A DNA stretch of 64,000 nucleotides from Streptomyces sp. 1331.2 (GTDB lineage Bacteria; Actinomycetota; Actinomycetes; Streptomycetales; Streptomycetaceae): NCBI RefSeq assembly GCF_900199205.1, contig NZ_OBMJ01000001.1, forward strand, positions 3,661,001 through 3,725,000, in the 5' to 3' direction. This document shows, one piece after another, positions 54,624 through 63,621 of the stretch. Every line of letters begins with the position of its first letter. Position 1 is the stretch's first letter. The notes beneath the pieces were generated by a model. The model searched no databases and was not told the DNA's origin. It saw nothing but the letters and a program-made list of their open reading frames with translations. The position numbers were made by a program, and so were the translations under genes.

Positions 54624-55847
54624 ATGACGGATGAGCTGACAGTCCGACCGGAGACGGCGCCGGTCGGGAGCGGGGAACGCCGGTCGTTGCGGCGGGACGT
54701 GTCGGGGCCGGCGCTGCTGGCGGGGCTGGTGTGCGTCGCGGTGTCCTTCTCGGGGCCGCTGGTGGTGGTGCTCGCGGCGGCGGCCGCCGGACGGCTGGAC
54801 GCGGCGCACACGGCGTCCTGGATCTGGGCGGTGGCGATCGGCAGCGGGGTGAGCGGCTTCGCGCTGAGCTGGTGGACCCGGACACCGGTGATCACCGCCT
54901 GGTCCACCCCGGGAGCCGCGCTGCTGGTGACCAGCCTGGGTGACTACCCGTACCGGGACGCCATCGGTGCGTTCCTGGTGAGCGCGGCGGTGGTGGCCCT
55001 GTTCGGGGTGACCGGCTGGTTCGGCCGGCTGATCGCGGCGGTGCCGGTGGGGATCGTGAACGCGATGCTGGCGGGCATCCTGTTCTCCTTCGGCGCCGGG
55101 ATCTTCGGCGCCGTGCACAGCGCGCCGGTGCTGGTGGTCGGCAGCTTCGCGGCCTTCCTGCTGGCCAAGCGGTTCGCCCCGCGGTACGCCGTGCCGGTCG
55201 CGCTGGCGGTCGGCGGGGTGCTGGCGGCGCTCACCGTCGGACTGCCGTTGCACCTCGGCTCGGGCGGGCCGACCGTCCCGGTGCTGACGGTGCCGTCATT
55301 CTCCTGGGCCGCCCTGGTGGGGCTGGCGCTGCCGCTCACGATCGTCACGCTGGCCTCGCAGAACGCGCCGGGCCTCGGGGTGATGCGGGCCTTCGGCTAC
55401 CGGGCGGACGACCGGCTGCTGATCGGCTCGACCGGCGCGGTGTCGATGCTGCTGGCACCGTTCGGCTCGCCCGGGGTGAACCTGGCGGCGATCACGGCGG
55501 CGATCTGCTCGGGCCCGGAGGCCCATCCGGACCCGCGCCGCCGGTACGTCGCGGGGATGTCCTCCGGGGTGCTCTACGTGCTGGTGGGCAGCTTCGGCGG
55601 GGTGCTGGTGAGCCTGTTCACCGGGCTGCCGAAGGAACTGATCGCGGTGATCGCCGGGGTCGCGCTGCTCGCCTCGTTGCAGGGCAGCCTGGCGGCGGCG
55701 GTCGCGGCGGAGCGCGGGCGGGACGCGGCAGTGGTGACCTTCCTGGCCAGCGCCTCGGGGATGAGCCTGTTCGGGATCGGCTCGGCCTTCTGGGGGCTGC
55801 TCTTCGGGCTGGGCACCCATCTGCTGCTGGACTTCCGGAGGAGCTGA
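54624..55847 (+). CDS. BenE family (benzoate/H+ symporter-like) transporter
   Basis: A 407-residue protein with about 12 membrane helices. The N-terminal LLAGLVCVAVSFSGPLVVVLAAA, the STPGAALL motif and ASQNAPGLGVMRAFGY are typical of BenE. It probably imports an aromatic acid by proton symport; no catabolic genes are adjacent, so the substrate is uncertain. No clear ribosome site precedes the ATG. Confidence 0.88.
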   Translation: MTDELTVRPETAPVGSGERRSLRRDVSGPALLAGLVCVAVSFSGPLVVVLAAAAAGRLDAAHTASWIWAVAIGSGVSGFALSWWTRTPVITAWSTPGAALLVTSLGDYPYRDAIGAFLVSAAVVALFGVTGWFGRLIAAVPVGIVNAMLAGILFSFGAGIFGAVHSAPVLVVGSFAAFLLAKRFAPRYAVPVALAVGGVLAALTVGLPLHLGSGGPTVPVLTVPSFSWAALVGLALPLTIVTLASQNAPGLGVMRAFGYRADDRLLIGSTGAVSMLLAPFGSPGVNLAAITAAICSGPEAHPDPRRRYVAGMSSGVLYVLVGSFGGVLVSLFTGLPKELIAVIAGVALLASLQGSLAAAVAAERGRDAAVVTFLASASGMSLFGIGSAFWGLLFGLGTHLLLDFRRS

Positions 55848-56052
55848 GGAGGAGTAGCCATTGGAGTAGTCATTGGTATGGCATGGATGATCCGCATGGT
55901 CCGGGTGGCTCGTATGGCTGGGAGGATGCGGATCGTTCGGCCAGGTCGGTGACATTTGCGGACGCCGGTGGGGGCGACACGCCGGTCCGGGTACGTCTCC
56001 GCTCCACCACCCGGGCGACGCCGGGTGACCGGAGCCCCGAGGACGCACCCGA

Positions 56053-57285
56053 ATGCCACCTGGCAACCCTGGCCGTCTCGTTCGGAGTCTGGCCGCGCTC
56101 GTGCTGGTGTCCACCGCCGTACTCCCCGCCGCCCTGGAGCTGGTCGGCCCCTCGCCGTTCGGTGTGATCGGCCCCGGGGCCCCGGCCGACCGGGCGGTGC
56201 CGCCGCACACCGCCCTCCGCGCCGACCAGCGGATACCCGTCGCCGCCCCCACCGTCGACATACGCCGCACCGGCGACCCGGCCAACCGGATCACCCTGGT
56301 CCTGCTCGGCGACGGCTACACGGCCGGCGAACAGGACCTGTTCCGGCAGCAGGCCGACAAGGCCTGGCACGCACTGATGGACATCGAGCCCTTCCGCACC
56401 TACCAGGGCTTCTTCAACATAAGGCGGGTCGAGGTCGTCTCCCCGTCCTCCGGGATAGCCGAGACCGAGAGCCGCGGCCGCAACCCGGCCACCCCGCTCG
56501 GCATGCACTTCTGGTGCGAGGGCACCGCCCGGCTGCTCTGCGCCGACGAGGCCGCCACCGCCCGCTACGCGGGGGACGGCGCCGGGCCGCAGTACCTGAT
56601 CGCGCTGGCCAACTCCACGGAGTACGGCGGCGCCGGCGGCACCGGGGTGACCACCCTGGCCGGCGGCAGCCCCGACGCCGGGCGGATCATCCAGCACGAG
56701 ATCGGGCACACCGTCGGGGACCTCGGCGACGAGTACGACAGCGCCCCGGACGACGCCGACTACCCGAACCTCTCCACCCTCAACGCCGACGACATGCGCA
56801 AGAAGCAGACCAAGTGGTGGCGTTGGCTGGGCGCCGAGTCCCCGGACGGCGCCGGCAAGGTCGGGGCGTACCGCAGCGCCAACGGCCTCTACCGGCCCAC
56901 GCCCGACTCCGTGATGCGCACCCTGGGCAGCGCGTACAACCTCCCCTCGCGCGAGGCGATCGTCGAGGAGCTGTACCGAAAGGTCCGCCCGACCGACCCC
57001 CCGCTGCCGTCGCCCGGTGAGGTCACCGGGCGGCCCCGGCTCGATGTCCGCCCGCTGCCGCTGACCGGTCCGCGGCAGCTGAAGGTGGAGTGGAAGGTGA
57101 ACGGCGTCCCGGTCACGCCGCAGTCCGCCGACGGCTCCTGGCTGGACACCGCGCAGCTGGACCTCCCCGCCGGCCGGACGGCCACCGTGACGGCGACCGT
57201 CCGGGACACCACCGACTGGGTACGGGACGAGGGCTTCCGGGACCGCTACATGACCCGGTCGGTGTCCTGGACGCTGACCGGCTGA
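56053..57285 (+). CDS. Secreted M64-family zinc metallopeptidase
   Basis: A 410-residue protein with an N-terminal signal peptide (LVRSLAALVLVSTAVLPAALELV), an M64 catalytic domain with LVLLGDGYTAGEQDLF and the zinc motif H215-E-I-G-H219-TVGDLGDEY, and a C-terminal beta-rich domain (about 320-410) of Ig-like type. M64 includes IgA peptidase of Clostridium, but actinobacterial members have unknown substrates. GAGGAC lies about ten bases before the ATG. Confidence 0.88.
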   Translation: MPPGNPGRLVRSLAALVLVSTAVLPAALELVGPSPFGVIGPGAPADRAVPPHTALRADQRIPVAAPTVDIRRTGDPANRITLVLLGDGYTAGEQDLFRQQADKAWHALMDIEPFRTYQGFFNIRRVEVVSPSSGIAETESRGRNPATPLGMHFWCEGTARLLCADEAATARYAGDGAGPQYLIALANSTEYGGAGGTGVTTLAGGSPDAGRIIQHEIGHTVGDLGDEYDSAPDDADYPNLSTLNADDMRKKQTKWWRWLGAESPDGAGKVGAYRSANGLYRPTPDSVMRTLGSAYNLPSREAIVEELYRKVRPTDPPLPSPGEVTGRPRLDVRPLPLTGPRQLKVEWKVNGVPVTPQSADGSWLDTAQLDLPAGRTATVTATVRDTTDWVRDEGFRDRYMTRSVSWTLTG

Positions 57286-57394
57286 GGCCGGGGGAGGTCG
57301 GTTGCGGCTGGACGCTGACCGGCTGCGGCCCGGGGAGACCGTCACGGGCTCCGGGCGACCGAGCCCCGCCCAGACCATCCGATCATGGGATGAC

Positions 57395-57400
57395 TAGTCT
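57395..57400 (+). promoter_or_regulatory. Candidate -10 element for a leaderless MFS mRNA
   Basis: TAGTCT fits TAnnnT and ends ten bases before the MFS ATG, which has no ribosome site. The -35 region is weak. Confidence 0.3.
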
Positions 57401-57410
57401 GGGTCGCACT

Positions 57411-58760
57411 ATGCCCGTGGAGCCCGCCCGTTCAGTCCTGCCCCTGTCCGTCCCCGCTCCCCGCACCACTGCCGAGCCCGTTCCGGCCCTCCCGTCGCCG
57501 CCCGGTGGCCGCGCGGCCTGGCTGGCCTGGGCCATCGGCGCCAGCGTCTACATCCTGGCCGTCATCCACCGCACCAGCCTCGGGGTGGCCGGCCTGGACG
57601 CCGCGGACCGCTTCGGCATCGGCGCCTCGGCGCTCTCCACCTTCTCCATCCTCCAGGTGCTGGTCTACGCGGCCATGCAGATCCCGGTCGGCCTGCTGGT
57701 GGACCGCTTCGGGCCGCGCCGGGTGCTGCTGATCGGCATCGTGCTGCTCAGCACCGGCCAGCTGGCCTTCGCGTTCAGCTCCTCCTTCGCCCCCGCACTG
57801 GGCTCCCGGGCGGTGCTCGGCTGCGGCGACGCGATGACCTTCATCAGCGTGCTGCGGATCGCCGCCCGCTGGTTCCCGGCCGCGAAGAACCCGTTCGTGG
57901 CGCAGCTGACCGGCCTGGCCGGCATGGGCGGCAACCTGATCACCACCGTGGTGCTCGCCGAGGCGTTGCACAGCGAGGGCTGGACGCCCACCTTCACCGC
58001 GATCGCGGTGCTGGGCGTCGCGGTGTTCGCGCTGGTCGCCCTCTTCCTGAAGGAGGCGCCGGCGACTGCCGTACGGCCGGTGGATCAGGTGGCGGCTGCG
58101 GCCGTGGCCCGGCCGAAGGTCGGGCGGCAGGTGCTCGCCTGCTGGCGGGAACCGGGTACCCGGCTCGGTCTCTGGGTGCACTTCACCACCCAGTTCCCCG
58201 GCAACGCCTTCGGCCTGCTCTGGGGACTGCCCTACCTCGTCGAGGCGCAGGGCATGTCCCGCGCCGGAGCCGGCGGGCTGCTGACCCTGCTGGTGCTCAG
58301 CAACATGACCTTCGGCTTCCTCTTCGGGCGACTGCTCTCCGCCTCGGCCCGCGCCCGGATGCCGATCGTGCTCACCACCATCGGGACCACCGCGCTCGGC
58401 TGGGCCCTGGTGCTGGCCTGGCCCGGCGGGCACCCGCCGATGTGGCTGCTCGTCGGGATCATCCTGGTCATGGGCAGCAACGGCCCGGCCTCCCTGGTCG
58501 GCCTGGACTACGCCCGCTCCCGGAACCCGGCGGAACGCCTCGGCACCGCCTCCGGCATCGTCAACATGGGCGGCTTCATCGGCACGATGATCACGCTCTT
58601 CGGCATCGGCGTCCTGCTCGACGCCCTCTCCCCGGCCGGCGCGGGAGCCTACTCGGCCGGCGCCTTCCGCTGGGCGTTCTGCTGGCAGTACGTCCCGCTG
58701 GCAGTGGGGACGGCGATGATCCTGCGGCTGCGGCGGAAGGTTGCGGCGGCGGCGCCGTAG
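57411..58760 (+). CDS. MFS transporter (nitrate/sugar-phosphate-like antiporter group)
   Basis: A 449-residue protein with twelve predicted helices and the MFS loop LLVDRFGPRRVLLIG between helices 2 and 3. The N-terminal WLAWAIGASVYILAVIHRTSLGVAGL is typical of actinobacterial MFS_1 proteins of unassigned substrate. The ATG at 57411 is chosen because upstream frame residues overlap the previous gene's shadow. Its stop codon lies at the edge of a 38-bp element that is repeated inside the next gene. Confidence 0.85.
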   Translation: MPVEPARSVLPLSVPAPRTTAEPVPALPSPPGGRAAWLAWAIGASVYILAVIHRTSLGVAGLDAADRFGIGASALSTFSILQVLVYAAMQIPVGLLVDRFGPRRVLLIGIVLLSTGQLAFAFSSSFAPALGSRAVLGCGDAMTFISVLRIAARWFPAAKNPFVAQLTGLAGMGGNLITTVVLAEALHSEGWTPTFTAIAVLGVAVFALVALFLKEAPATAVRPVDQVAAAAVARPKVGRQVLACWREPGTRLGLWVHFTTQFPGNAFGLLWGLPYLVEAQGMSRAGAGGLLTLLVLSNMTFGFLFGRLLSASARARMPIVLTTIGTTALGWALVLAWPGGHPPMWLLVGIILVMGSNGPASLVGLDYARSRNPAERLGTASGIVNMGGFIGTMITLFGIGVLLDALSPAGAGAYSAGAFRWAFCWQYVPLAVGTAMILRLRRKVAAAAP

Positions 58761-58793
58761 GGTTTCCGGCCTGTGGAAATGCCGCAACCCTCA
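58756..58793. repeat. 38-bp dispersed repeat, copy A (end of MFS gene and intergenic)
   Basis: It matches copy B (59391-59428) at 30 of 38 positions in the same orientation, including CGTAGGGTTTC and ACCCTCA ends. It runs into the hairpin at 58785-58809. Confidence 0.75.
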
Positions 58794-58813
58794 CGTCAAG
58801 TGAGGGTTGGCGG
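58782..58813. terminator. Bidirectional terminator between the MFS and BRO-N genes
   Basis: A 10-bp perfect stem (58785-58794, 58800-58809) with a five-base loop and three further pairs past a bulge lies between convergent genes. Confidence 0.8.
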
Positions 58814-58818
58814 TGGCA

Positions 58819-59643
58819 TCAGCGGCCGTACTCCCGCATGAAGGCGGCCATCTGCAGCGGTGTCCCGAAGAGCCGGGCGCCGTGCAGTTCCGCGTACATC
58901 GGTCCGTGCTCCGGAATGGGCTCGGTACTGGGGGCGTGCTGCGCTTCGCGGCGCAGGCGCATCAGGTCCACCAGCTTCAGCTTCGGGCAGCCGGGGACGA
59001 CCCGGCTGCCCCGGATGCCGACCCGCTCGTCGCTCGGGCAGGCGAAGTACGGGCCGAACGGTGGTCCGCTGTCCTCCTCCCGGCTCGGCAGGTAGAGGAT
59101 CATTTCCCCGTGCCGGCAGTGGACCGTCCCATCCGAGTGGACGGTCAGGCCGGGCCAGTCCTCGTGGTCGATCTCCGCGACGATCTGCACCTGCTGCCCG
59201 ATCGCCTCGGCCAGGGTCTCCGCCATCCGCCGCTGCTGGGTCGGGACGTCGGTGTCGCCGCGGCGGATGGAGGGGAGGAGGTCGCGGGTGACCCATTCCT
59301 GAAAGGGTTGGGCGTTGGGTTTCGTCGACCTCATGATCAAGGTGTAGAGACCGCTCTCGCTCAGGACGCCAAGGATCGGGTTCCCCCGCACGTAGGGTTT
59401 CTGACCTGCGGAAACGTCATTACCCTCAGAATTTCTGAGGCTAATCGAGCGCAGGTTGACCGTCCGCACGTCCACGGGATTCACGATCTTGAGGGCTTCG
59501 CTCGGGTTGCCTCGTCCGAGGATCCGGCACACGTCCGCCGTGACGAACCACGGCACCCCGTCGATCATCACGACCCTGATCGGCTGACCCGTGACCGGGA
59601 AGCTCGACCGGACCAGCACCATCGATTTCTCTTCGTCGTCCAT
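58819..59643 (-). CDS. BRO-N domain protein, phage antirepressor-like
   Basis: A 274-residue protein. The BRO-N domain (about residues 15-125) reads IRVVMIDGVPWFVTADVCRILGRGN … ESGLYTLIMRST … EWVTRDLLPSIRRG. The C-terminal half lacks a known Ant/KilA domain and contains a cysteine/histidine-containing segment (TVHCRHGEM, FACPSDERV, PGCPKLKLVDLMRLRR). BRO-N proteins bind DNA and act as antirepressors in phages. No other phage genes are adjacent, so this is probably domesticated or a remnant. GGAGGAGG precedes the ATG at 59643. A 38-bp repeat is embedded in codons near 72-85. Confidence 0.85.
   Translation of the reverse strand: MDDEEKSMVLVRSSFPVTGQPIRVVMIDGVPWFVTADVCRILGRGNPSEALKIVNPVDVRTVNLRSISLRNSEGNDVSAGQKPYVRGNPILGVLSESGLYTLIMRSTKPNAQPFQEWVTRDLLPSIRRGDTDVPTQQRRMAETLAEAIGQQVQIVAEIDHEDWPGLTVHSDGTVHCRHGEMILYLPSREEDSGPPFGPYFACPSDERVGIRGSRVVPGCPKLKLVDLMRLRREAQHAPSTEPIPEHGPMYAELHGARLFGTPLQMAAFMREYGR
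59391..59428. repeat. 38-bp dispersed repeat, copy B (inside the BRO-N gene)
   Basis: It matches copy A at 30 of 38 positions and is likewise followed by a small hairpin (59424-59429 with 59435-59440). In the gene it encodes the segment around SEGNDVSAGQKPYV. Confidence 0.75.
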
Positions 59644-59803
59644 AGGGACGTCCTCCTCCTCTTCCGGGTGATGGCAGGACTGCCCGGAACAACGAGGCCG
59701 AACAGGTGAGGTGACTGGTGCTGGGTTGACGCATGGGTGCACGAGTGGTGCCGACCCGGCGCGCACTCGTTCGTGCACGCCGGGTGGTGCGCGCCCGGGG
59801 ACG

Positions 59804-60625
59804 TCAGATGGTGACGGCGAAGTTGGCGAGCACCCGTTCGGCCAGTTCCTGGTCGCCCTCGGCGGTCACCGGGCCGGGACGGCCGCGGCCGCAGGCGAGC
59901 CGGAGGTACGTCTCCCAGTCCATGGTGAGCTGGACGTCGGGGGCCAGGCTGATCGACTCGTCCACGGTGCCGTGGCCGGTGGCGTCGACCCGGACGGTGC
60001 GCAGGAACTCGACCGGCCCGGTGACGTCCAGCACCAGGGTCGTCCCGGCCGGGGCGCCGGCCTTGTTGGCGACGGCCTTGGGCAGCAGCTCCAGCAGCAG
60101 GTCCCGGGCGATCAGGGCGGCCGGGGCGTCGAGGTTGCCGGGGATGCCCAGGGCGCGACGCAGGTCCTGCTCGTGCGCCCAGACGTCGAAGGCCCGCATC
60201 CGCAGCAGCTGGTGGTACGGGACGTCCCTGGCGAGCGGACCGCCCGGCCAGCGCACCGGCTCCTCGGGCGTCTGCTTGGCGTTCCGCAGCGCGCGGGAGC
60301 GGCGGATGATCGTGTACTCCAGCTCGCTGGTCATCTCCAGCGCGGTGTGGCAGCGGCGCTTGTCGACGGGCAGTTCGACGTAGCGGGCGAACTCGCTGGC
60401 CACGTGGCGCAGGTCACGCGGCAGCGAGTGGATCGGGCGGGGGTCGCCGAGCAGTTCGGACTCGACGGCGATGACGTGCGAGACGACGTCCCGGACGGAC
60501 CAGCCGGGGCACTCGGTGGCCCGGTTCCAGGAGTCCTCGGGGAGGGGGGCGACCAGCTCCGATATGGACTCGATGCTCTGGGTCCACGCCTCGGTGTAAG
60601 CCTGCACGGTCTGGTTGTCCGTCAC
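59804..60625 (-). CDS. Maleylpyruvate isomerase family mycothiol-dependent enzyme
   Basis: A 273-residue DinB/MDMPI-fold protein. The first helix bundle contains ATECPGWSVRDVVSHVIAVE and the second MRAFDVWAHEQDLRRALG, which together supply the usual metal ligands (His in VSHV, Asp/His in DVWAHEQ). A C-terminal SCP2-like domain follows (about 180-270). The family uses mycothiol, made from the inositol pathway, as cofactor or target; the actual reaction is unknown. GGAGAA precedes the GTG at 60625. Confidence 0.85.
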   Translation of the reverse strand: MTDNQTVQAYTEAWTQSIESISELVAPLPEDSWNRATECPGWSVRDVVSHVIAVESELLGDPRPIHSLPRDLRHVASEFARYVELPVDKRRCHTALEMTSELEYTIIRRSRALRNAKQTPEEPVRWPGGPLARDVPYHQLLRMRAFDVWAHEQDLRRALGIPGNLDAPAALIARDLLLELLPKAVANKAGAPAGTTLVLDVTGPVEFLRTVRVDATGHGTVDESISLAPDVQLTMDWETYLRLACGRGRPGPVTAEGDQELAERVLANFAVTI

Positions 60626-60785
60626 GGGAATTCTCCGGCCCTCCGTCAGCTTCCTTGCCCGTTCGCGCCCTGCCGTCACGGCCGGCCGGGATGGTCCGGC
60701 TTCCGGGCGCGCACGCTAACCGCACGTTACGCTGCCGGGAGACAGCTGGGCAGCGCTTTCGGGTGACGATCGTAGGACTCTTGCC

Positions 60786-61598
60786 GTGGACGGTGGTACT
60801 GTGCGCGCTTCATTGATCCAACTCGCGGTTTCCGACGCCGAGCCGCCCGCCGAACGGCGGGCCAGGGCGGCGGCGTTGGTACGGGCGCAGCAGGGCGCCG
60901 ACCTGGTGGTGCTGCCGGAGCTGTGGCCGCTCGGCGGTTTCGCGTACGACCTCTGGTCGGACGGCGCGGAGACGCTGGACGGGCCCACCTCGGACGCGAT
61001 GGCGGCCGCCGCCCGGGCCGCCGGGGTCTGGCTGCACGCGGGGTCGATCGTCGAGCGGGATCCGGACGGGCCGATCTACAACACGTCGATGCTGTTCGCC
61101 CCGGACGGCGAGCTGGTGCACACCTACCGCAAGATCCACCGCTTCGGCTTCGACAGCGGTGAGGCGGTGGTGATGGGCGCCGGCCAGGAGATCGTCACCG
61201 CGCCGACCGACTTCGCCACGCTGGGCCTGGCCACCTGCTACGACCTGCGCTTCCCGGAGCTGTTCCGGGCGCTGCTGGACGCCGGCGCGCAGCTGCTGGT
61301 GGTCCCGGCGGCCTGGCCGGCCAGGCGGCGGGAGCACTGGACGCTGCTGGCCCGGGCGCGGGCGGTGGAGGAGCAGGCGTTCGTGCTGGCCTGCAACACC
61401 GCCGGGACGCACGCCGGGGTGGAGCAGGCCGGGCACAGCGTCGTGGTGGACCCGTGGGGCAGGGTGCTGGCCGAGGCGGGGATGACGGAGGAGGTGCTGA
61501 CGGTCGAGTTCGACCCGGCCGAGGTGGCCAGGGCACGCGAGGAATTCCCGGTGCTGCGGGACCGCCTGCTGGGGATTCCGGCACCGGTCCAGCGCTAG
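60786..61598 (+). CDS. Carbon-nitrogen hydrolase (nitrilase superfamily amidase)
   Basis: A 270-residue nitrilase-fold enzyme with the catalytic triad E45 (VVLPELW), K116 (TYRKIHRF) and C151 (ATCYDLRFPEL). Its length and context resemble omega-amidase/Nit2-type hydrolases of small amides. Two starts are plausible: GTG 60786 with AGGA upstream, and GTG 60801 with GGTGG upstream. It is divergent from the mycothiol-dependent enzyme gene. Confidence 0.9.
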   Translation: MDGGTVRASLIQLAVSDAEPPAERRARAAALVRAQQGADLVVLPELWPLGGFAYDLWSDGAETLDGPTSDAMAAAARAAGVWLHAGSIVERDPDGPIYNTSMLFAPDGELVHTYRKIHRFGFDSGEAVVMGAGQEIVTAPTDFATLGLATCYDLRFPELFRALLDAGAQLLVVPAAWPARRREHWTLLARARAVEEQAFVLACNTAGTHAGVEQAGHSVVVDPWGRVLAEAGMTEEVLTVEFDPAEVARAREEFPVLRDRLLGIPAPVQR

Positions 61599-61735
61599 GG
61601 ACAAGCCCTGGGTGCATCGACCACGGAGGGTTGGTTCGTACCTGGCGCGCACGGGTTTGAGAAGATGAGCACTCGTCGTGTTCCCGCCGGTCCGTGAGGA
61701 CCGGCCCGGTCGGCCCGCCCGAGGAGGTCGCGCCC

Positions 61736-62827
61736 ATGCCTGGCGACGGTGCAGGCCCCACCCCGCGCCCCGTCATCCACCGCAACAGCCTGCGCGAGCA
61801 GATCGCCGGCGCGCTGCGCGAGGAGATGATGGCCGGCCGACTCGAAGCCGGCCGCAACTTCACCGTCAAGGAGATCGCCGAGCTGTACGGCGTCTCCGCG
61901 ACCCCGGCCCGGGAGGCGCTGGTCGACCTCGGCGCCCAGGGCCTGCTGCGGACCGAGCACCACCGCGGCTTCACCGTGCCCGAGCTGTGCTGGGACGACT
62001 TCCTGGAGATCTTCGAGTCCCGGGTGCTGCTCACGGACAGCTTCCACCGCCAGTTCACCACCCGCCGGGCGCTGCCCGACCTCAGCCGGCTGCCCTCGCT
62101 GCACCGCCGGGCCGACGCGGCGGTCCGGGCCGCCCGGGCCGGGAACCTGGACGTGATGGTGGGCTGCGACCGCCGCTTCTGGCAGGAGGTCGCCGGGCTG
62201 CTCGGCAACCGCCGGATCGCCGACTACCTGGACTGGCTGCGGGTGCAGTCCTGGATGTTCGCCGCCCCCTACCTGCGGGAGGTGTCCACCCTGGCCGGGG
62301 TCTGCTGGGACCGCCACCTGGACCTGGTCGGGGCGATCGAGGCGCACGACCTGGCCGGCGCGCACCGGATCATCTGCGAGTACAACCTGTACACGGCCCG
62401 GCTGTTGGCGGGGCTGGCCGGGCAGCCGCTGGAGTCGGTGACGGTCCTGGGCCTGCTCACCGAGACGACCGGGACGCCCGGAATGGCCGGGACGGCCGAG
62501 GCGACCGGGACGGCGGAGGCGACCGGGGCGCAACAGCCGCCGGCCGCCGAACCCGCCCCGGAGCCTTCGCCCGGGCCCGCGACGTCAGCCACGTCGGAGC
62601 CCGAGACCTCGTCCGGGCCGGAGCCCGTGCCCGGTGCGACCGGTGCCGGGCGGGCCCGGCGGGGCGACGAGGTCGGCCGTGAGCTGGGTCGTGAGCTGGG
62701 GCTGGGCCTCGGCCTGGTGCCGCAGCCCCGCTCGCTGTCGTACGGCCGGTTCGGCCGCCGGCTGCCCGAACCCGCCCCCGAGGCTCCGCGGGGACGGCCC
62801 GACCCGCACGCCGCCCCGGGCCGGTAG
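61736..62827 (+). CDS. GntR-family regulator with FCD domain and long disordered tail
   Basis: About 363 residues from an ATG with GAGGAGG upstream. The N-terminal winged helix (LREQIAGALREEMMAGRLEAGRNFTVKEIAELYGVSATPAREAL, about 20-80) is followed by an FCD effector-binding domain (about 90-235). A tail of about 120 residues is rich in Ala, Pro, Gly and Glu, with a repeated GTAEATG unit. FCD regulators respond to organic acids; the target is not apparent. The tail is far longer than usual for the family (about 230-250 residues). Confidence 0.87.
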   Translation: MPGDGAGPTPRPVIHRNSLREQIAGALREEMMAGRLEAGRNFTVKEIAELYGVSATPAREALVDLGAQGLLRTEHHRGFTVPELCWDDFLEIFESRVLLTDSFHRQFTTRRALPDLSRLPSLHRRADAAVRAARAGNLDVMVGCDRRFWQEVAGLLGNRRIADYLDWLRVQSWMFAAPYLREVSTLAGVCWDRHLDLVGAIEAHDLAGAHRIICEYNLYTARLLAGLAGQPLESVTVLGLLTETTGTPGMAGTAEATGTAEATGAQQPPAAEPAPEPSPGPATSATSEPETSSGPEPVPGATGAGRARRGDEVGRELGRELGLGLGLVPQPRSLSYGRFGRRLPEPAPEAPRGRPDPHAAPGR

Positions 62828-62947
62828 GGTGGCGGGCGTCGAACCGGGCGCCCGCGAAAGGGCCGTCCGGGTACCGACCCCCCGCCCCCTGTCGTCGCCC
62901 CGCCCCCCGGCGGGCGATCCCCGCCGCCCGGAGAGGAACTGCCGGCC

Positions 62948-63595
62948 ATGGCCTGCGACCTCTGGCTCGTCCCGCTGGTGGACGTGCTGAGCCACAGTCC
63001 CGACAACCCCTTCCGGGACGACCTCGCGCTCTACAACGCGGTGTTGACCTCACACGGGCTGCCCCAGGTGCCGGTCTACGAGTACGTCCCGGGCATCAGC
63101 GGGGCGGTCGAGCCGATAGCCGCCTTCGACTACGACTCGCTGCACTTCCTGCGCCGCGCCTACCTGTTGGGCCTCACCGGCCTGGACATCACCCCGGTCG
63201 ACGCGCTCGGCGGCGACTACGAGCAGTTGCTGGAGATGTTCGAGAGCAGCGCCGAACAGTCGCACCTGGTCTGGCACTTCGACCACGCCGGGGCGTACGT
63301 GCCGGTCGAGTTCCAGGTGCCGCTGGTGGACGACGCGCTGCTCGCCTCCGGCGGCCCGCTCGGCTCCAGCCACGGGCTGCTGCGCGAACTCCAGGCGGTG
63401 GCACCGGCCCTGGGCATCGACCCGCTCAACCCCCCGGACCCGACCCGGCCGCTCGGCCCGACCGGGCTGGAGCAGCCGTTCGGGCCGCCGATCGACGACG
63501 TGCACCCCTTCGCCCGCGAGCGGCACGCCTGGTCGGGCCTGTACGCGGCGGCCGCCAGGAGCGTCACCCAGGGGTCGATGATCGTCTTCGCCTGA
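62948..63595 (+). CDS. Conserved hypothetical protein
   Basis: A 215-residue soluble protein, MACDLWLVPLVDVLSHSPDNPF…, with no motif I recognise. It has no signal peptide and no membrane helix. The N-terminal two-thirds look globular (acidic, Tyr/Asp-rich) and the last 60 residues are Pro-rich. GAGAGGA precedes the ATG by about 11 bases. It lies between the GntR gene and a convergent gene of unknown function. Confidence 0.65.
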   Translation: MACDLWLVPLVDVLSHSPDNPFRDDLALYNAVLTSHGLPQVPVYEYVPGISGAVEPIAAFDYDSLHFLRRAYLLGLTGLDITPVDALGGDYEQLLEMFESSAEQSHLVWHFDHAGAYVPVEFQVPLVDDALLASGGPLGSSHGLLRELQAVAPALGIDPLNPPDPTRPLGPTGLEQPFGPPIDDVHPFARERHAWSGLYAAAARSVTQGSMIVFA

Positions 63596-63621
63596 GCCAG
63601 GACGGTCCCCACCGCGGCGCC

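Noticed and set aside
50638-54885. 1,415-residue open frame antisense to bkdABC
   Set aside because: Low-complexity antisense shadow with no ribosome site or domains; the opposite strand encodes clear E1/E2 subunits.
58819-59643. Prophage around the BRO-N gene
   Set aside because: No integrase, structural or lysis genes lie on either side; neighbours are ordinary chromosomal genes, so only a single phage-type gene can be claimed.
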